A DNA stretch of 64,000 nt from Aquamicrobium sp. (GTDB lineage Bacteria > Pseudomonadota > Alphaproteobacteria > Rhizobiales > Rhizobiaceae). Location: NCBI GenBank assembly GCA_019739225.1, contig JAHHDT010000006.1, positions 915,501-979,500 of the forward strand. Reading direction: 5' to 3'. Numbering within the stretch: the stretch's first letter is position 1; each line of letters begins with the position of its first letter. A model generated the notes under the pieces. The model was given only the letters and a program-made list of their open reading frames with translations. It had not been told where the DNA came from and made no database searches. A program made the position numbers and the translations under genes. Below are positions 61,895-64,000 of this stretch, piece by piece.

Positions 61895-62392
61895 TCAATC
61901 CGGGAGGCGGACATCCCATGGCTCGTCGAAGAAGTGTTCCTCGAGATTGGTGCCATCACCGCCTCGGTCGACCACCAGGAAATCCTGGCTTTCGCCGATG
62001 GGTGTCAGAACGCCGTGCCAAAGGTTGCGAGGATAGTTGACCCCCTGCCCCGGGCGGGTGACGAACGCTTGCGGCTCGGCCGGTCCTTCGGGACCGTCAT
62101 GACAGACGACGACCAGAAACGGGGCAGGCGACAAAGGCATGAAGGCCTGGCTGCCGAAGGGGTGACGTTCGACCATCGTCAGCTTCAGCGGAAACTCATA
62201 GGGCTGGCCGCGAAAGATCGAGAGCTGGACGCTGGCGTTGGGACCTTCCGCCTGCGCGCGGGCGAGCGCGTGGTAACGTTCGCACTTGCCGTTGTTGATG
62301 GGGAAGTGGTCGTCCCAGTCCGTGTCGAGCACGTCGCCGAATTCGGCGAAGGCTTCGCGCGTGAGGGGGCGGGCGGTGATTATACGGCTCAT
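61895..62392 (-). CDS. allA: Ureidoglycolate lyase
   Basis: A 165-residue cupin-like enzyme that splits ureidoglycolate to glyoxylate and urea. Landmarks are the N-terminal RPLTREAFAEFGDVL, central QLSIFRGQPYEFPLKLTMVERHPFGSQAF (in parts) and late YPRNLWHGVLTPIG. The start at 62392 (MSRIITARPL) overlaps the allE stop by 4 bp, and a longer frame upstream is the allE reading in another phase. It is the third gene of the ureide operon. Confidence 0.94.
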   Translation of the reverse strand: MSRIITARPLTREAFAEFGDVLDTDWDDHFPINNGKCERYHALARAQAEGPNASVQLSIFRGQPYEFPLKLTMVERHPFGSQAFMPLSPAPFLVVVCHDGPEGPAEPQAFVTRPGQGVNYPRNLWHGVLTPIGESQDFLVVDRGGDGTNLEEHFFDEPWDVRLPD

Positions 62393-63216
62393 CGGAATGC
62401 CAGTTTTGCGTGACGGTTGACGTCCTTGTAGAGCAGGTAGCGGAACTTGCCCGGCCCGCCAGCATAACACGCCTGCGGGCAGAAGGCGCGCAGCCACATA
62501 TAGTCGCCCGCCTCGACCTCGACCCAGTCCTGATTGAGCTTGTAGACGGCCTTGCCCTCCAGCACGTACAGGCCATGCTCCATCACATGCGTTTCCTCGA
62601 ACGGGATGAGCCCGCCGGGTTCGAAGGTGACGATGGTGACGTGCATGTCGTGACGCAGGTCCGACGGGTCGACGAAACGTGTCGTCGCCCAGGTTCCGTT
62701 TGTGTCCGGCATCGGCGCTGGCGCTATGTCGCTCTCGTTGAGAAACAGCGGATCGGGCACGTCGAGACCCTCGACGAAGTCGTAGGCCTTCCTTATCCAG
62801 TGGAAGCGGGCGGTCTCGCTGCCTTCATTCTTCAGGGTCCAGCCGCTGGCGGGCGGCAGATAGGCATAGCCACCGGGCGTGAGGACGTGTGTCTGCCCGT
62901 CCAGCATCACCGTGATTTCTCCCTCAGCGACAAACAAAACGCCTTCGGCGTCAGCTTCCGGTTCGGGCCGATCACTGCCGCCGCCGGACCCGACCTCCAT
63001 GATGTATTGCGAGAAGGTCTCGGCAAAGCCCGATAGCGGGCGCGACAGTATCCAGACACGCGTCTCGTCCCAGAAGGGCAGGCAGCTCGTGACGATGTCG
63101 CTCATTACCCCTTTGGGAATGACGGCATAAGCGTCGGTAAAGACGGCGCGGCCGGTGTGCAACTGGGTCTGCGGGGGCAGGCCCCCATGTGGCGCGTAGT
63201 AGGTGCGGCCTGTCAT
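62389..63216 (-). CDS. allE: (S)-ureidoglycine aminohydrolase, bicupin
   Basis: A 275-residue bicupin that hydrolyses ureidoglycine to ureidoglycolate and ammonia. The first cupin is at about 60-135 (GVLFVAEGEITVMLDG, YAYLPPASGW). The second, at about 190-260, carries the metal region PFEETHVMEHGLYVLEGKAVY. The early motif PKGVMSDIVTSCLPFW is typical. Its stop overlaps the allA start, and the puuE-uraD stop lies 12 bp upstream on the same strand. Confidence 0.95.
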   Translation of the reverse strand: MTGRTYYAPHGGLPPQTQLHTGRAVFTDAYAVIPKGVMSDIVTSCLPFWDETRVWILSRPLSGFAETFSQYIMEVGSGGGSDRPEPEADAEGVLFVAEGEITVMLDGQTHVLTPGGYAYLPPASGWTLKNEGSETARFHWIRKAYDFVEGLDVPDPLFLNESDIAPAPMPDTNGTWATTRFVDPSDLRHDMHVTIVTFEPGGLIPFEETHVMEHGLYVLEGKAVYKLNQDWVEVEAGDYMWLRAFCPQACYAGGPGKFRYLLYKDVNRHAKLAFR

Positions 63217-63228
63217 CTGGCGTTGTCC

Positions 63229-64000
63229 TCAGGCGGGCAGGATGTCGGTGAGCCGCAGCCGGGCGATGCGCTCCACCTGCCTGCAGGCTGTGGCGAACTC
63301 CGTCTCGCGGTCGTTTTCGATGCGGGTGCGGAAGGCGTCGAGGATCGTCGCCTTGGTGTTGTCCTTGACGGCGATGATGAAGGGAAAGCCAAATTTCTGC
63401 GTATAGGCAGTGTTGAGCTGCGTGAAAGTCTCGCGCTCTGCATCGGTCAGCGCATCGAGCCCGGCCGAGGCCTGCTCGGCTGAGGATTCCGCCGTCAGGC
63501 GTCGGGCCTGGGCAAGCTTTCCGGCAAGGTCCGGGTGAGCGGTCAGTACGGCCAGCCGCTCGTTCTCGCTTGCGGAGCGGAAGACGCGCGCCAGCGCGTT
63601 ATGCAGGCCGCCGGCCGAATCGTGCGCCGGCCCGAGCTCCAGCTCGTAGGCACGCTCGGCGATCCAGGGCGAGTGCTCGAAGATGCCGCCGAAGCGCTGC
63701 ACGAACTCGTCTCGACCCATGCGGCTGGGCCGAAATGCCTGCGGCGCATATGGACGATGCGCGCGCCAGTGCGCGGCGATTTCGCCGCGTGTCGGCAGCC
63801 AGACCTTGTCGTGGCCTTTCACATAATCGATGAAGCGCTTGAGGGCAGCGGCACGGCCTGGCCGTCCGACGAGCCGGCAATGCAGGCCGATATTCATCAT
63901 GCCGCCGCCCCGGCTGCCGCCTTCCTCATAGAGCGTATCGAAGGCGTCTTTCAAATAGGCGTAGAACTGGTCGCCCGAGTTGAACCCTTGTGCGGTGGCG
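63229..64000 (-). CDS. Allantoinase PuuE fused to OHCU decarboxylase UraD (3-prime part only)
   Basis: The gene is open past the right edge; 256 C-terminal codons are in the window. The first part is the end of a polysaccharide-deacetylase-type allantoinase (NSGDQFYAYLKDAFDTLYEE and GGGMMNIGLHCRLVGRP). The remainder is an OHCU decarboxylase with FVQRFGGIFEHSPWIAERAY, the catalytic-histidine region LTAHPDLAGKLA and YTQKFGFPFIIAVK. The fused protein opens allantoin and decarboxylates OHCU in purine catabolism. It is the first visible gene of the minus-strand ureide operon. Confidence 0.93.
   Translation of the reverse strand, partial: ATAQGFNSGDQFYAYLKDAFDTLYEEGGSRGGGMMNIGLHCRLVGRPGRAAALKRFIDYVKGHDKVWLPTRGEIAAHWRAHRPYAPQAFRPSRMGRDEFVQRFGGIFEHSPWIAERAYELELGPAHDSAGGLHNALARVFRSASENERLAVLTAHPDLAGKLAQARRLTAESSAEQASAGLDALTDAERETFTQLNTAYTQKFGFPFIIAVKDNTKATILDAFRTRIENDRETEFATACRQVERIARLRLTDILPA

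Noticed and set aside
1-64000. Mobile elements, prophage, CRISPR array or replication origin
   Set aside because: No transposase, integrase, phage gene, repeated spacer array, DnaA-box cluster or terminal repeats were found on reading both strands. The only compositional oddity is the sulfotransferase gene.

Overview
The window reads as chromosomal DNA of a free-living, GC-rich alphaproteobacterium of the Hyphomicrobiales (Rhizobiales), most like the Phyllobacteriaceae (Mesorhizobium/Nitratireductor/Hoeflea type). This rests on the zinc-free L31, the long ACT-domain SerA behind SerC, RpoH and RluD side by side, Omp25/31-like porins with CtrA boxes, the pcaIJF lower pathway and a rhizobial-type carnitine cluster. 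The assignment is inferred from gene types, not from a search. I see no phage, transposon, CRISPR or plasmid functions.

Layout. 1-10.4 kb: rpmE, an MsbA-like ABC exporter, an M20 hydrolase with a flavoprotein, a small secreted protein, an M32 carboxypeptidase, and a MocR regulator divergent from an EamA exporter. 10.4-17.3 kb, mostly minus strand: a MotA/TolQ-OmpA pair, efp-suhB-GNAT, a Sel1-repeat protein, a ThiE-like protein and a TetR regulator. 17.4-19.7 kb: a beta-helix protein overlapping a diheme cytochrome, a conserved gene pair of unknown function. 20-24 kb: glmM, two CtrA-box outer-membrane proteins and a sulfotransferase. 24.4-36.3 kb: housekeeping genes (serC-serA, purA, rpoH, rluD, tRNA-Glu) with several uncharacterised proteins.

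36.4-45.6 kb is catabolic: a lipoprotein, a TTC38-like TPR protein, xylB-xylA, then an IclR regulator divergent from pcaIJF (3-oxoadipate to acetyl-CoA and succinyl-CoA). 45.9-50.9 kb is a peptide/opine-type ABC importer with a fused double ATPase.

51-59.8 kb is the most interesting block. A GlxA/CdhR-type regulator is divergent from a compact operon: BKACE, L-carnitine dehydrogenase, acyl-CoA dehydrogenase, a DUF2161 nuclease-like protein, an NDP-forming acyl-CoA ligase, a CaiD-like carnitinyl-CoA dehydratase and an alpha/beta hydrolase. Together these could take gamma-butyrobetaine, crotonobetaine or carnitine through CoA thioesters to dehydrocarnitine and then to a betaine derivative plus acetoacetate. 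The activation enzyme, the nuclease-like insert and the thioesterase-less dehydrogenase are unusual.

59.8-64 kb, minus strand: a CocE-type hydrolase and the ureide (purine) catabolic genes allA, allE and a puuE-uraD fusion that runs off the right edge.
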